A stretch of 64,000 nucleotides of DNA, taken from assembly GCA_032209605.1 (NCBI GenBank), contig JASFXZ010000012.1, positions 5,456,001-5,520,000 of the forward strand, in the 5' to 3' direction. The position numbers and the translations under genes were made by a program. How positions within the stretch are numbered: the stretch's first letter is position 1; each line of letters starts with the position of its first letter. Under the pieces are notes generated by a model that did no database searches, was not told the DNA's origin, and saw only the letters and a program-made list of their open reading frames with translations. Positions 35,809 through 47,630 of this stretch are shown piece after piece. This DNA is from Mactromeris polynyma (Eukaryota > Mollusca > Bivalvia > Venerida > Mactridae).

Positions 35809-35975
35809 CAGTCGGACCTCGTTTATTCGACAACATTCTATCCGAATATTTGATATCATTCGAAATAAAAATCAGGTCCCGACGTATCTTTTTCTGAAAT
35901 GGACTGTTCGAAACCACGTATTATTCGAAATAATATTTCGGACCCTATGAATTCGAATGAACGAGGTTCGACTGT
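35809..35975. repeat. MITE family B, copy 3 (intact)
   Basis: CAGTCGGACCTCGTTTATTC at the left and GAATGAACGAGGTTCGACTG at the right, flanked by TA on the right. It is the best-preserved family B copy. Confidence 0.8.
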
Positions 35976-36273
35976 ATATTATTTTTACGTTTACCTATAT
36001 GGAATATTTATTCTTCTCTTAAACTTGTAGGCCTATATCTAAAGCTATAAATTTGACTTTGAAGAAGATCGTAAATTTGCAACTTCAACATTTTTAAAAG
36101 TACCAACCATATACAAATTAAACGTAATTCGTGCCAAAAAGTAAAAATACGGAAATGTATATTGAGCACCACAACATGTTACAAAATAATAACAAAAATA
36201 ACACATTTACTAACAAACAAAAATAAGACATTTGTTTATTTTACGCTATACATGTACTTATATTGTATGAATG
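35976..36273. other. intergenic sequence
   Basis: Nothing recognised. Confidence 0.4.
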
Positions 36274-36672
36274 CTCGGAAGGTTCCCCACATCCCACGGG
36301 CCATAGGATTGGAAGGTTCCCCACATCCCACGGGCCATAAGATTGGAAGGTTCCCACATCCCACGGGCCATAAGATTGGAAGGTTCCCCACATCCCACGG
36401 GCCATAAGATCGGAAGGTTCCCCACATCCCACGGGCCATAGACTCGGAATGTTCCCCACATCCCACGGGCCATAAGATTGGAAGGTTCCCACATCCCACG
36501 GGCCATAGGATTGGAAGGTTCCCCACATCCCACGGGCCATAGGATTGGAAGGTTCCCCACATCCCACGGGCCATAAGCTACCTAGGTTCCCACATCCCAC
36601 GGGCCATAAGCTACCTAGGTTCCCACATCCCACGGGCCATAGGCTAACTAGGTTCCCCAAATACGATGGGCC
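36274..36672 (-). repeat. 34-bp tandem repeat array
   Basis: Eleven to twelve copies of a GC-rich unit with core CCCACATCCCACGGGCCATA. Units are 33-34 bp and nearly identical. The last three copies change TTGGAAGG to CTACCTAGG. The minus strand is open in all three frames (products rich in GPWDVG / PVGCGE), an artefact of the repeat. Confidence 0.93.
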
Positions 36673-36992
36673 TTGACCACCTGTAGGTCTCATCTGCCGA
36701 GGCGTGTAAGTTGTACATGCTCAACATTTAGCCATGGGCTATACGGCGTCCAAAAAGCGGACCCTGCACTGCATGCCGTGCGATTTCCCATGAGCACTCA
36801 AATTTTGACCCATACGGGGCCCGTAAACTGCTCGGGAGCTGCATGCGACTTGTGCATTATAAATACATCTTGTTTTTCACTAAAAGAATTGGTTTAAGTC
36901 TGATGCAAGAAAAAAATAGTTTTTTTTTTAGACAGACTATAGACATGATAATTAGTGAGCTAATATCTCGAGTAATTGACCTTAAACACAAT
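36673..36992. other. intergenic sequence
   Basis: A GC-richer 200-bp tail follows the array, with no recognisable gene. Confidence 0.4.
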
Positions 36993-38610
36993 GAGATATA
37001 ACTAAAATTCGCTATTTCTTTCATTATCGTGTATAAATATCGATAATAGGGGTGTTGACTACATCCTATTTACAGCGAGTTAAAATGATATCACATGCTT
37101 TAAACAACCTTCCCACCCTATACCCAATATAATGGATACATCGATAATGAAAGCCTTAACGAATTGGGTTTATGCATACATTCGGAATAAACACAATAAT
37201 AAACAATGTACAGTAGAGAACCTCAATAATAAGACCACAATTGGGACCCTTGAAAATGGGTTTTCTTATTGAGATGGTCTTAATATTGAGGTTAGGAAAA
37301 AATCAAAACAGTGAACATGGACTTGTACATTTGTTCTTAATTTTGAGGTGGTCTTATTATTGAGGTGGTCTTTAAGTGAGTTTTTTACTGTCCGATTTCA
37401 TAGACATTTTTGTATACGTATCATGAATTTAATTTATTCATACGTTGTAAAACTATTTGAATTCCTTCACACGTATTTTGATTTTAATTAAAATGTTAAT
37501 TGGGCAAATATATTACATGTACATCCCATACAATTATCGGAACGCATAAATAGTGCTGATATGTTACATATGAATATCTAATTATTTATTTCCCCCGTCA
37601 TTTAGATTGATCGTGTAGTTTAGATTAAGAAGGTCAGCAAAATTGTTGACATTTCAAAATAAGTTAGGAGTATATTTTATTGAATTAAAATTGTATTTAC
37701 ATGTGAAATTGACGTGAACTCAAGTTAAGAGACCGGCTATTTAAATTCAAGTATATCATGTTTTGAATGAAGTTAATTTTATGCGAATAATTACATAAAC
37801 TAGTTTCGGTTACTATCAATCAATTTCAACAATACGATATCGTAATATATGCGCCGTTTAATAATATAAAACGATTCGTTATGTTTTACATGTATAAGCT
37901 AGTTTACATTTGAATTTATCAAGTGCTTAAGAAAACTTCCCACCCTGCTCTAAAAAAAGACGTTTTTTTATATTTCTTATTAGATCAAACGCCATTTCTT
38001 TCCATCGATTACAGATTACATGAGTTAACAATGTAATAGGAACATAAAAGTATATGTGCAATCGACTGGCTATCACAGAAATTTATAATAATTACGGTAC
38101 AACATTTACGAAGCGACCCTCTTTAGATGAACAACCTCTCTTGAACAACAGTGTATGGACCATTTTAAGTAGAAACAGAATACCTCTATCGAACACCAAC
38201 CTCTCAATCACAGTCAATATGTCCGTCTCCCAAAGGATATTGCAAATAAAGTACTAACCGGACACGGCCGTCAGAACTTAGTAATTTCACACGGTTTTTT
38301 ATTAAGCTACTGGAAGAGAAAGATTTCTACAGGGAACGTCACATACATAAGACCATGCTGTTCTATATTTTTGTTAAGCGTCCGCGTGCGCCAAGGTTTT
38401 AATCTCTTTGAGCATAAAAAAAACAAATTCAATAAAGCTTTCATTATCGATTTATCCATTATATTGGGTATAGGGTGGGAAGTTTGTTTAAATCATGAGT
38501 TATCATTTTAACTCGCAGTATTAGGTTGTATACAACACCCCTATACGAGTAATCGATGTTAAGGTAAACATGATCATGAAAGAAATATCGAATATGAGTT
38601 ATATGTACAT
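36993..38610. mobile_element. 1.6-kb element with about 170-bp inverted ends
   Basis: The left arm (36993-37160), with ATTCGCTATTTCTTTCATTA, ATAGGGGTGTTG, GCGAGTTAAAATGAT and CTTCCCACCCTATACCCAAT, recurs inverted in the right arm (38440-38610: ATTGGGTATAGGGTGGGAAG, ATCATTTTAACTCGC, CAACACCCCTAT, TGAAAGAAATATCGAA). The interior has no transposase frame. It contains a family A MITE (37211-37390) and a decayed family C copy (38109-38216). This fits a non-autonomous long-inverted-repeat transposon that later acquired insertions. Confidence 0.65.
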
Positions 38611-39624
38611 AAATTTACGTATGCTTTGGTAAATAGTTTGATAACTTGCATGTTTGAAAATAGTGAGTGAAAACTAATCAGTTTTTCTGTTGGACTTCTA
38701 ATGTTTTATAAAGAAACAAGTTGTTTTAATTTATTTGTATCATAAATATTATTTACCTCATTAAAACATGCAAATTGATACATCGTCTATTCGTTTTTCG
38801 AAACGACTTTGTTTGTTTTTTCGAGGTTTCGCGAACCGAAGTTGACTCTTGACAAAATAACAGGGAATATCTTTTTTAAAAAGATGGTCGGGGCAAATCG
38901 GAAGGCTATGACTGGTTGTGCAACATAAATGAAGGCACAAGTTGAGTGAAGTTGGCGCTGCAATCGTACATCGTACATCAACATTGAATACCAACACAGA
39001 TTGAATACAGAGCCAGCACTGCCATCGTTATTCGACTTATATTTTTGTATACACATCTTAAATCGAACCCAGAGCTAGCACTGACAACAACATTCGAAAC
39101 GGGTCCGCGGTGAAAACATATCTGGAGTCGAATAACGAGCCAGCTCGTACATCGTTATTCGAGTTTTTTTTAAATATTTGAATACAGACCTAGTAGCGAA
39201 TCCAGAGCTAGAACTGACGTCAATGGGGGGGGGACATGACGTCCTCAGCGTAAATTTAACCATATAGGGCTTGTCTTTCGGTCGATATTCCTCAGGTTTA
39301 TTGCGAAAAAAGAGAACATCACTAAAATTCTAGAATTGTGTAAGACTAATTATAAAACTACTCTCTAAATAAATCTAGAACTATACTGAGCATTTACTTT
39401 CAGACGCAGTAATTTAGGCAAACAGCATTATGTTGATCTGGGTTTTATACAGCTATGGCATGTTTACAGTCAATATATAAGATTTAGACATCATAATTAT
39501 AATTGATTTGCTTATACTTTGTGGTGAAATTATACATGTAATTTATTGATACTTTCTGTAAAACCGATTAATTATTTGCTTGATTGTTTAAATCATTGAT
39601 TACGTGACCGATAGGTTGTCGCTT
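38611..39624. other. intergenic sequence
   Basis: Short minus ORFs (38761-39263) are unrecognised. The words CGTTATTCGA and CAGAGCTAG recur at irregular spacing between 39005 and 39215, suggesting a degenerate direct repeat. Confidence 0.35.
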
Positions 39625-40135
39625 CCCTTCCCAAATGAAGTGTTTTTTTACCAAAACTCGTTAAAAAGCGAATATTTTCTGGGTTTTTACTAAAAAGTGA
39701 TTTTTCTGTTGTTTTTTTACAACAATGTGGGTTTAAAGCGAGTCTTTTTGGAAATAAATGAGTTTAAAGTTAGTTCAAGTGGATTTAAACCAACTTACCA
39801 AGAAATGGGTTTTAAGCGGTTTTTTTTTTTACTCGCTTCCCTGGAATAAGTAGGTTTGTATGCCTAAAGACTTGATTTTGCTCACTATTATCCTTTAAAG
39901 AAACAACTGGATAAGTGTGTTAAAAAACCCACATTTACTCAGAAAATAATCCACTAAGTTGGTTAAAACTGTGTTTTTTGCATGTTTTTCTCTCTTGAAA
40001 ACCCATATTTTGCTTAGAAAAAAACCTGTTCGGTAAGCTTAAAGACCCAATTTTAACCTGGTGCCAATACCTTCGTGTCTAACTCGGATTAAAGCCAGTT
40101 TAAAAACGGGGTTTGCTCACTTATTTGGAAAGGGT
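39625..40135. repeat. degenerate fold-back element
   Basis: CCCTTCCCAAATGAAGTG at the left end corresponds to the inverted CACTTATTTGGAAAGGGTT at the right end. The interior is full of GTTTTTTAC/AAAACCC words in both orientations. Imperfect, so old. Confidence 0.4.
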
Positions 40136-40529
40136 TAATGTGACTATATAATACAACTGTACACATCAGTTCATACTAAAGTTTATTTCGAGACCTGTTG
40201 CCTTCATATAAAACTGCGTTAAATTTCGCGCGCGCACGCACGCATGTACACACGCACGAACGCTTTATAAGCTATTAAAAATCATAATACAAATGTACGC
40301 GTTATATTGTGTATACAATTCGTATATCATAGTAACATAATATTGTACAGTTTGTTAAATAACCGGTATAATATAAATAGTTGGTTATATTTGTATAAAT
40401 TATTACTTTTTGAAAGTAATTATATTATTAATTTATGTAGGATTCTAAATAAACACACTGTGCAACATCTCTTGAGCAACACGCTTTGTAGTTGATGGAC
40501 TGTGTTACCCTGTATATTGTTAGAACAGT

Positions 40530-40652
40530 ATTCAAAATAAAGACAATTTTCACTGTTTTGCTCTTCATATAACCTCAAAATTAAGACCACCTCAATAATA
40601 AGACAAGTTTTCGAGAGTCCCAATGGTGGTCTTATTGCTGAGACTTACTGTA
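40530..40652. repeat. MITE family A, 5'-truncated copy
   Basis: Has TTTTCACTGTTTTGCTCTTC and the right end GGTGGTCTTATTGCTGAGAC TTACTGTA (split here). The left terminus is missing. Confidence 0.6.
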
Positions 40653-40739
40653 ATTGTTACTACGAGTGCATTGATAGTCATTTTGAAAAGAGGTTGTCGC
40701 TTTGTGAGTTTGTAACCAAAGTGAGAATAAGTTGCTACA

Positions 40740-40890
40740 GGGAAAGCCACATATATAAGACAATGCCTCTCCACACAGACCTCCGGGAAAACAACACTCC
40801 ATAAAACATGAGGCATTTGAGGAGTTGCAAGGGTAAATACGCAAGGGGATAGGGGCGCAAGGAATGACCTGGCCGACCATTAAGGACCAC
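40740..40890 (+). repeat. dispersed repeat G, copy 3
   Basis: AGACAATGCCTCTCCACACA, CCGGGAAAACAACACTCC, GAGGAGTTGCAAGGGTAAAT and GACCTGGCCGACCAT align with copy 1 at 5222 and, inverted, with 33990-34130. Confidence 0.55.
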
Positions 40891-41256
40891 TAAGAAGACA
40901 CTGAAAGTGCATACACTGAACACTATATACAGCAACATCCCTTTGGTAAATGGAATCTTCGGCTGTTGTTACACTAGAATTGTTAAACTGGTTATATGTT
41001 TCAGTGCGTGACAATCGACAATGTTGTTGACGAGAAAATGCTGCTTAAGAGAGTGAGATGGTACTGCAATAGGTGACGTATTCCAGTGTTTTCATAAATT
41101 AATAGCCGGAGAAAGAGTCCAGTTCTTTGTATTTATGTAAATTCACTAGAAGAACATCAAACTTGCAAAGGAAACATATATACATTAAGCATGCGTTCAC
41201 CACACAACGGCACACATGCTTGAAATTAATAATCATACATAACTTGAAACTGCCCT
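40891..41256 (-). other. 3' flank of the 624-residue secreted protein gene
   Basis: Probably holds the 3' UTR. I saw no perfect AATAAA on the minus strand between the stop and 40900, so the polyadenylation site is not placed. Confidence 0.35.
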
Positions 41257-43131
41257 TCACCATCTTCGATCGTTTATTAAGTTGATAAATCCATCATTGT
41301 AGTTCATATAACTTCCAGAATTTGAATTGTTATCAATAACTGTTACACGAGTGTTTCCATTGTTATTAGTAGGCTGCGATAATGTAGTACCTTTAGCAGG
41401 ATCAGCGGAAGCTTTCTCCGGAGGTTTTGTGATATACTTTGTCACAACACGCACTGTATTTTCAGCTGCCGGTTTATCCTTTGTTATGACGGTTGTTTTA
41501 ATATCTGCTTCTTTATTGCTCTTGTCCGTGCTTTGGTCTGGTGAATTTCTAACCACAACTTTAGGCCGCTTCATCTGGCCTTTCTCAACACTGAATAAGT
41601 TTTCATCTATCGCTGATGGTGGTAGTGCGCCAATAAACGACCCTGATGATGTTGCGTCCGCTTTTAATTCGGAAAATGTGTTTGAATCACTTATGATAAT
41701 CATTTGTACAGGCATGTCATATTTGTACTTGGATATACTCTGGACATAGTTCGAGTCCAAATCCTTATACATGCTAAGTTTGTCTGCCATTGCTAGTTGG
41801 TCGAGTGTATGCCCGATATCTGACAGTAGTCCGGCCTTAGCCTCGAGATTGTTGTCTCTAGTGACTACATTCACCCCGGGGACATTAAAAGCGGCGTCTG
41901 TCAAGGGATAATGGGATTTCTGAGCTGATTGCATCGATCGAAGAAACACAGACGGTTTTCTAGCTATGTCAGTAATTGACGTTGTTGATATTCCAAGAAT
42001 GCTTCCTAAAGCGTTTGCCGTCATACCTGGAATGAGTTGACTTTGCTGATTCCAATGTTGGTCCGTATTTCCAAAACTATCCAATGAATTTTGTCTCTTA
42101 GACTCATAAGATCGACCAGCAAATACTAAACCTCGTGGTAAAGACGTTGCTTCGGGAATATTGTAGGTTCTCTCGTAACTATTTCTATATCTTGTATCAT
42201 ACGGGTTTTTATATGATGTTCCATATCTTTCTATTGGGACTGCTAGCGAATCATAAGATCGGCGTGATTGGTCCGTAACTTTGAATGGGTCTTTGATGGC
42301 ATCGGCCAGAAAATTGGTAGGTCTGTATTGAAATTCATTTCGCTCACCGTTAAATCGTGATCGAGGAGCAGCCAATATAGCATTGCTATCTCTGGTGACT
42401 TGGCTCATGTAAGGCATACCTCTCGATTCAGACATGAGGCTTTGTCCTTCATTTGAGGCTTGCATGACGTTGTTTGTCATTTGGTACCTTTGCGGTTGAG
42501 GATTTTGGTCAACTTCATACATTGTATTCATGTCACCTCGGATGCCGTTGTTGTATAAATTGTTTTCGCTTCCGCTTGATTGATGCGCTTGTCTTGGTAT
42601 CTGAGGAACTTGAAAACCAGAATTATGAATAGGCCGTTGATAATTGTTTACAAGCATATTTCGTTCATCTCTGTAGGTAGGCGCTCTGTTTGGAAATGGA
42701 CGTACATTTGCATATGCGTTTGATTCACCTTGGGCATAATTCATTTGTGGTTGTTGTTGCTGAAGTTGTTGTTGTTGTTGCCGATAGCTTTCGTCTCTAT
42801 GTTGACTATTCATTTGGTTGTTTCTATCATAGATTTCATTTTGGCGATAATTCACCCTACTGTTAGCATTTAATATGTTATCTCTTGTTCCACGATCATT
42901 GTTTGTAAATGAGTTTTGATTATCGTAGCTACCGTGTTGCTGTGTTCTTCTGTCTTGGCTCGATTGCCATTGCCTGTTGCCATACCCTTGACTGTATGGT
43001 ACCCTAACGTCTGAGCGATGGGAACCAGAACGAGAATAGAAGTCTTGTCCTATGCAATGGTCAACGACTGTCAACAACATAAGTGTTACCGCATAAAGTG
43101 CATGTAATGTTTCCATACTGGTCTTCAACAT
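41257..43131 (-). CDS. secreted Asn/Gln/Tyr/Arg-rich protein, 624 aa, unknown family
   Basis: A single uninterrupted coding exon. Its ATG lies 6 nt after acceptor TTTTCTATTTCAG, so a 5' UTR intron is implied and the upstream exon is not located. A signal peptide covers residues 1 to about 28 (METLHALYAVTLMLLTVVDH, cleavage likely at CIG/Q; the second Met at 6 is an alternative start). The mature chain has no cysteine. Residues 29-245 are disordered, rich in Asn, Gln, Ser and Arg, with a polyGln run at 118-127. Residues 290-325 are Tyr/Arg-rich (RYGTSYKNPYDTRYRNSYER). Residues 365-515 look more ordered, with hydrophobic helices (AGLLSDIGHTLDQLAMADKL). Residues 520-600 are Lys/Thr/Val-rich, and the protein ends NDRRW. 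It may be an extracellular matrix protein of shell, periostracum or byssus; Tyr-rich blocks would suit oxidative cross-linking. That role is inference, and I recognise no named family. Confidence 0.85.
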   Translation of the reverse strand: MLKTSMETLHALYAVTLMLLTVVDHCIGQDFYSRSGSHRSDVRVPYSQGYGNRQWQSSQDRRTQQHGSYDNQNSFTNNDRGTRDNILNANSRVNYRQNEIYDRNNQMNSQHRDESYRQQQQQLQQQQPQMNYAQGESNAYANVRPFPNRAPTYRDERNMLVNNYQRPIHNSGFQVPQIPRQAHQSSGSENNLYNNGIRGDMNTMYEVDQNPQPQRYQMTNNVMQASNEGQSLMSESRGMPYMSQVTRDSNAILAAPRSRFNGERNEFQYRPTNFLADAIKDPFKVTDQSRRSYDSLAVPIERYGTSYKNPYDTRYRNSYERTYNIPEATSLPRGLVFAGRSYESKRQNSLDSFGNTDQHWNQQSQLIPGMTANALGSILGISTTSITDIARKPSVFLRSMQSAQKSHYPLTDAAFNVPGVNVVTRDNNLEAKAGLLSDIGHTLDQLAMADKLSMYKDLDSNYVQSISKYKYDMPVQMIIISDSNTFSELKADATSSGSFIGALPPSAIDENLFSVEKGQMKRPKVVVRNSPDQSTDKSNKEADIKTTVITKDKPAAENTVRVVTKYITKPPEKASADPAKGTTLSQPTNNNGNTRVTVIDNNSNSGSYMNYNDGFINLINDRRW

Positions 43132-43186
43132 CTTGGTCTGAAATAGAAAAGAAATTGTATTCGAATGAAGTACGTGTAGGGTTTTT

Positions 43187-43266
43187 TAGGGATGTCAACG
43201 AATATTCGAATATTCGTTTTATCTTCGAATATTCGAATCCTGTTTCAATATTCGAATATTCGAAAA
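43187..43266. repeat. GAATATTCG palindromic cluster
   Basis: TAGGGATGTCAACGAATATT is followed by overlapping GAATATTCGAATATTCG blocks in inverted arrangement, 50-130 bp upstream of the splice acceptor of the 624-residue gene. It looks like the end of a hAT-like element or a simple palindromic repeat. GAAnnTTC words also resemble heat-shock elements, which is weaker. Confidence 0.4.
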
Positions 43267-43352
43267 AATATACTTAATAAAATAAAAATTGTTGTTTGTT
43301 TATTTGTTTGCCGACCCCGATTTGTGTAAGATAGTATGAGAGTAATAAAGGA

Positions 43353-43372
43353 TGTTGTTGTTGTTGTTGTTG
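43353..43372 (+). repeat. (GTT)n microsatellite
   Basis: About seven GTT triplets, in the probable 5' intron of the 624-residue gene. Confidence 0.85.
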
Positions 43373-43749
43373 AAATATACGCGCTTGTAAAAGTGTCATA
43401 ATGTATATTGGGGGTGCTAATATAATTGTATATCGTCGGGTGATGACATTTTGTCTCTTTCGATAATCCGTTAATTACTGTCCGTTTGATAGTCCATAGT
43501 TTCAAATAGAAGAAAATAGGTGTCTAATTGTCGGTAATTTTGTTGGTGACTTTTTTGCAGGTTTTATTGAGGAAGTCTATACTCACAAGGTTAAGGAATC
43601 GGATGCTTAGAAAGAAAGCTGAAAATGGAGCTACGGAATGTTAGGATGTCCTCGTAGAAGTAAAACACGTAGCTAAAGATGCAACCACATATAAAGATTC
43701 ATTCATCATTTTATGATTGTGTCTCGTGTCCCTTTTACGTTTGTAATTA

Positions 43750-43874
43750 CAGTCGAACTTCGTTAATTCGAATTCTTCATATCACGTATAAGGAGATACA
43801 TACGGGCCTGATATTTATTTCGGATGATAACGAGTATTCGGATAAAGGGTTGCCGAATTAACGAGGTCCAACTG
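43750..43874. repeat. MITE family B, copy 4 (short)
   Basis: CAGTCGAACTTCGTTAATTC at the left, TTAACGAGGTCCAACTG at the right. Confidence 0.7.
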
Positions 43875-44166
43875 TATGTAGGTAATGTGCATGTCGTTCA
43901 TGTCGCCTTACTCGTTTGGGGTGGCTGCGCCCTTTGTGTGTATTATACCTGCTTGACTTTTTGTTTTATTTGTTGCTACATTACCACAATGAGGATGAAA
44001 TGTACATATAATAAATCATCCCTTATGCATTACTTGACACAGTAGCAGCAATACTCCGTATGTTAATTTACATTACTTGCCTAACACAAATGTGTGCGTA
44101 ATACTTTAAAGTAATCCATAATAATACTACACCGTAAAGCGAACAATGACCTATGTCACGATACTA

Positions 44167-44352
44167 CAGCAAAACTTCAATAATAAGACCACCCTTGGGA
44201 CCATTTCGAACTGGTCCTCATATTGAGGTGGTCTTAATATTGAGGTTGAATTAAGAGCAATGTAGTGAAAATGGACTTGAAATTTGTGTTTTTAATTATG
44301 AGGTAGTCTTATTATAATAATTGTGGTGGTCTTCAAATGAGGTTAAACTGTA
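44167..44352. repeat. MITE family A, copy 13
   Basis: CAGCAAAACTTCAATAATAA at the left, AAATGAGGTTAAACTGTA at the right, with inverted GACCACC/GGTGGTC arms. Confidence 0.72.
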
Positions 44353-45548
44353 CTTTTCACGTATCGAATAAAACATTTGACATTAAAAGGTTAATCATTT
44401 ATCAAGAAAATGCATGTACCGCTTGATTAGTAACCACGACACGCGTTATTCGGCTCGTGATTCAAAATAACACAACATTCGGCAGGTAAATATAAACATT
44501 GAAATAAACACAAAGTTCTGAGAGTGAAATGTACCAAATGAATCATGATTAAATCTGTACCAATCATTGAAATTAAAATTTGTATCAAGTTGCATTTCAA
44601 GAACGTCTTTTTTTTATAACACGTTTGGTGAAAAGAGTATAACGAAATCGCTTTCACAAAGTTGTTGAGAAACTCACCTTCGTTGACACCAAATACTCGT
44701 ATCACAAGCACATGTAAATTGTAGTTGAGCATGAACTGTTACGAAAAAGTCCTCCAGATTATGAACTTTACGGTCATAATATGCACTTTCTATCTAAATT
44801 CCGAAATGACCACTTTGAGCGAAATAAACGGAGCTAAATGAGTGAAAATTCCTCATATACGCTCGACTCCCCGATGACATAGAGAATGAACAGTTTGCTA
44901 TTTAAAATAGCACGAATGAGTGATCAGCATTTTATGCTCTACTTCTTTGCCACATCCATCAAGTGTATTTTCGTGTCATAAATCCGATTTGTCTTAATTG
45001 AGCAATATTATGTATTGTCTAGTTTGTTTATTTCAAATGATTCATATGACTTATGTTTTTAGTGCATAGCTTAATACTTGTTTATAATTTATTAAAGTTT
45101 TGTTAATAATGATTATTGATAGAAACAAATGTAAAATAAAACAATGGGGCTGCTTGGGAAAAAGAATGTTTTCGAAAAGAGTTTACATAATATTATATGA
45201 TAGAAAGGCGATTCTAAAATCAACTTTTCTATTTCTTTCTAGTCTCATCCAATTTTTTGGTACATATAATGCAGAAATAATGTATTTTCAAATTCTAAAC
45301 TGGAAATATACATCATAAGCTACTTCGTTATTCATAAACGAATTATAAGATACTTATATACATTTATATTAAAACGGCAAGTAAAAGAGCATTTCCATTT
45401 TTCATGATGTTATGCGTGCGCATGTACTGGCATCCGTACGTAGAAATACGTTTGTGTTTATCGCTTTGTTCTATATTTTCACAGTTTAAATTAAATTGAA
45501 CTATTGAACTATTCAATTTTATTGTATATGCTTTTGCTCTGATATTTA
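44353..45548. other. AT-rich intergenic sequence
   Basis: ORFs at 44427-44732 (minus) and 45100-45318 (plus) are unrecognised. No shared repeat seen. Confidence 0.45.
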
Positions 45549-47630
45549 ATTTCCTTCAAGCACTACTACTCTAAATTTCAATTTCCTTCAAGCACTACTA
45601 CTCTAAATTTCAATTTCCTTCAAGCACTACTACTCTAAATTTCAATTTCCTTCAAGCACTATTACTCTAAACTTCAATTTCCTTCAAGCATTACTACTCC
45701 AAATTTCAATTTCCTTCAAGCACTTCTACACTTATTTCTATTTCATTCAAGCACTACTACTCTAAAATCAATTTCCTTCAAGCACTACTATTTAAATTTC
45801 TATTTCCTTCAAACACTACTCTTTAAATTTCTATTTCCTTCAAACACTACTACTCTAGTTTCTATTTCCTTCAAGCATTACTACTCCAAATTTCAATTTC
45901 CTTCAAGCGCTTCTACACTTATTTCTATTTCCTTCAAACACTACTACTCTAATTTCTATTTCCTTCAAGCACTACTACTCTAATTTCTATTTCCTTCAAG
46001 CACTACTACTCTAATTTCCATTTCCTTCAAACACTACTACTCTAATTTCTATTTCCTTCAAGCACTACAACTCTAAATTTCAATTTACTTCAAGCACCAC
46101 TACTCTAATTTCTATTTCCTTCAAGCACTTCTACTCTAATTTCTATTTCATTCAAGCATTACTACTCTACATTTCAATTTCCTTCAAACACTACTACTCT
46201 AATTTCTATTTCCTTCAAGCACTACTACTCTAATTTCTATTTCCTTCAAGCACTACTACTCTAATTTCTATTTCCTTCAAGCACTACTACTCTAATTTCT
46301 ATTTCCTTCAAGCACTACTACTCTAAATTTCTATTTCCTTCAAGCACTACTACTCTACATTTCAATTTCCTTCAAACACTACTACTCTAAATTTCTATTT
46401 CCTTCAAGCACTACAACTCTAAATTTCTATTTCCTTCAAGCACTACTACTCTAAATTTCTATTTCCTTCAAGCACTACAACTCTAAATTTCTATTTCCTT
46501 CAAGCACTACTACTCTAAATTTCAATTTCCTTCAAGCAATATTACTCTAAACTTCAATTTCCTTCAAGCATTACTACTCCAAATTTCAATTTCCTTCAAG
46601 CGCTTCTACACTTATTTTTATTTCCTTCAAGCACTTCTACACTTATTTCTATTTCCTTCAAACACTACTACTCTAATTTCTATTTCCTTCAAGCACTACT
46701 ACTCTAATTTCTATTTCCTTCAAGCACTACAACTCTAATTTCTATTTCCTTCAAGCACTACTACTCTAATTTCTATTTCCTTCAAGCATTACTACTCTAA
46801 TATCTATTTCCTTCAAGCATTACTACTCTAATTTCTATTTCCTTCAAGCACTACAACTCTAAATATCAATTTCCTTCAAGCACTACTACTATAATTTCTA
46901 TTTCCTTCAAGCACTACTACTCTAATTTCTATTTCCTTCAAGCACTACTATTTAAATTTCTATTTCCTTCAAACACTACTACTCTACATTTCAATTTCCT
47001 TCAAGCACTTCTACTCTAATTTCTATTTCCTTCAAGCACTACAACTCTAAATTTCTATTTCCTTCAAGCACTACTACTCTACATTTCAATTTCCTTCAAG
47101 CACTTCTGCACTAATTTCAATTTCCTTCAAGCACTACTACTCTACATTTCAATGTCCTTCAAACACTTCTACTCTAATTTCTATTTCATTCAAGCACTAC
47201 TACTCTAATTTCTATTTCATTCAAGCACTACTACTCTAAATTTCTATTTCCTTCAAGCACTACTACTCTAAATTTCTATTTCCTTCAAGCACTACAACTC
47301 TAAATTTCTATTTCCTTCAGGCACTACTACTCTAAATTTCTATTTCATTCAAGCACTACTACTCTAATTTATATTTCATTCAAGCACTACTACTCTAATT
47401 TCTATTTCATTCAAGCACTACAACTCTAAATTTCTATTTCCTTCAAGCACTACTACTCTAAATTTCTATTTCCTTCAAGCACTACAACTCTAAATTTCTA
47501 TTTCCTTCAAGCACTACAACTCTAAATTTCTATTTCCTTCCAGCACTACAACTCTAAATTTTTATTTCCTTCAAGCACTACTACTCTAAATTACAATTTC
47601 ATTCAAATAGCTATTACTTCACATTTCAAG
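45549..47630 (+). repeat. 2.1-kb satellite of a 30-32-bp unit
   Basis: About 66 copies of TTTCCTTCAAGCACTACTAC followed by TCTAAATTTC(A/T)A. Variants alternate TCAA and TCTA, ACTACTACT and ACTACAACT, and CACTTCTACACTTATT. Similar variant runs recur (for example the blocks near 45655-45735 and 46545-46640), showing block duplication. Both strands are broken by stops, so there is no ORF. There are no unique spacers, so it is not a CRISPR array. Confidence 0.95.

Noticed and set aside
36236..36693. Overlapping minus-strand ORFs rich in GPWDVG and PVGCGE
   Set aside because: All three frames of a 34-bp tandem repeat are open; no frame is favoured.
41327..41749. 140-codon plus-strand ORF
   Set aside because: Antisense shadow of the 624-residue coding exon, with no independent support.
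45549..47630. CRISPR-like regular repeats
   Set aside because: Units are contiguous with no unique spacers, and the genome is eukaryotic.
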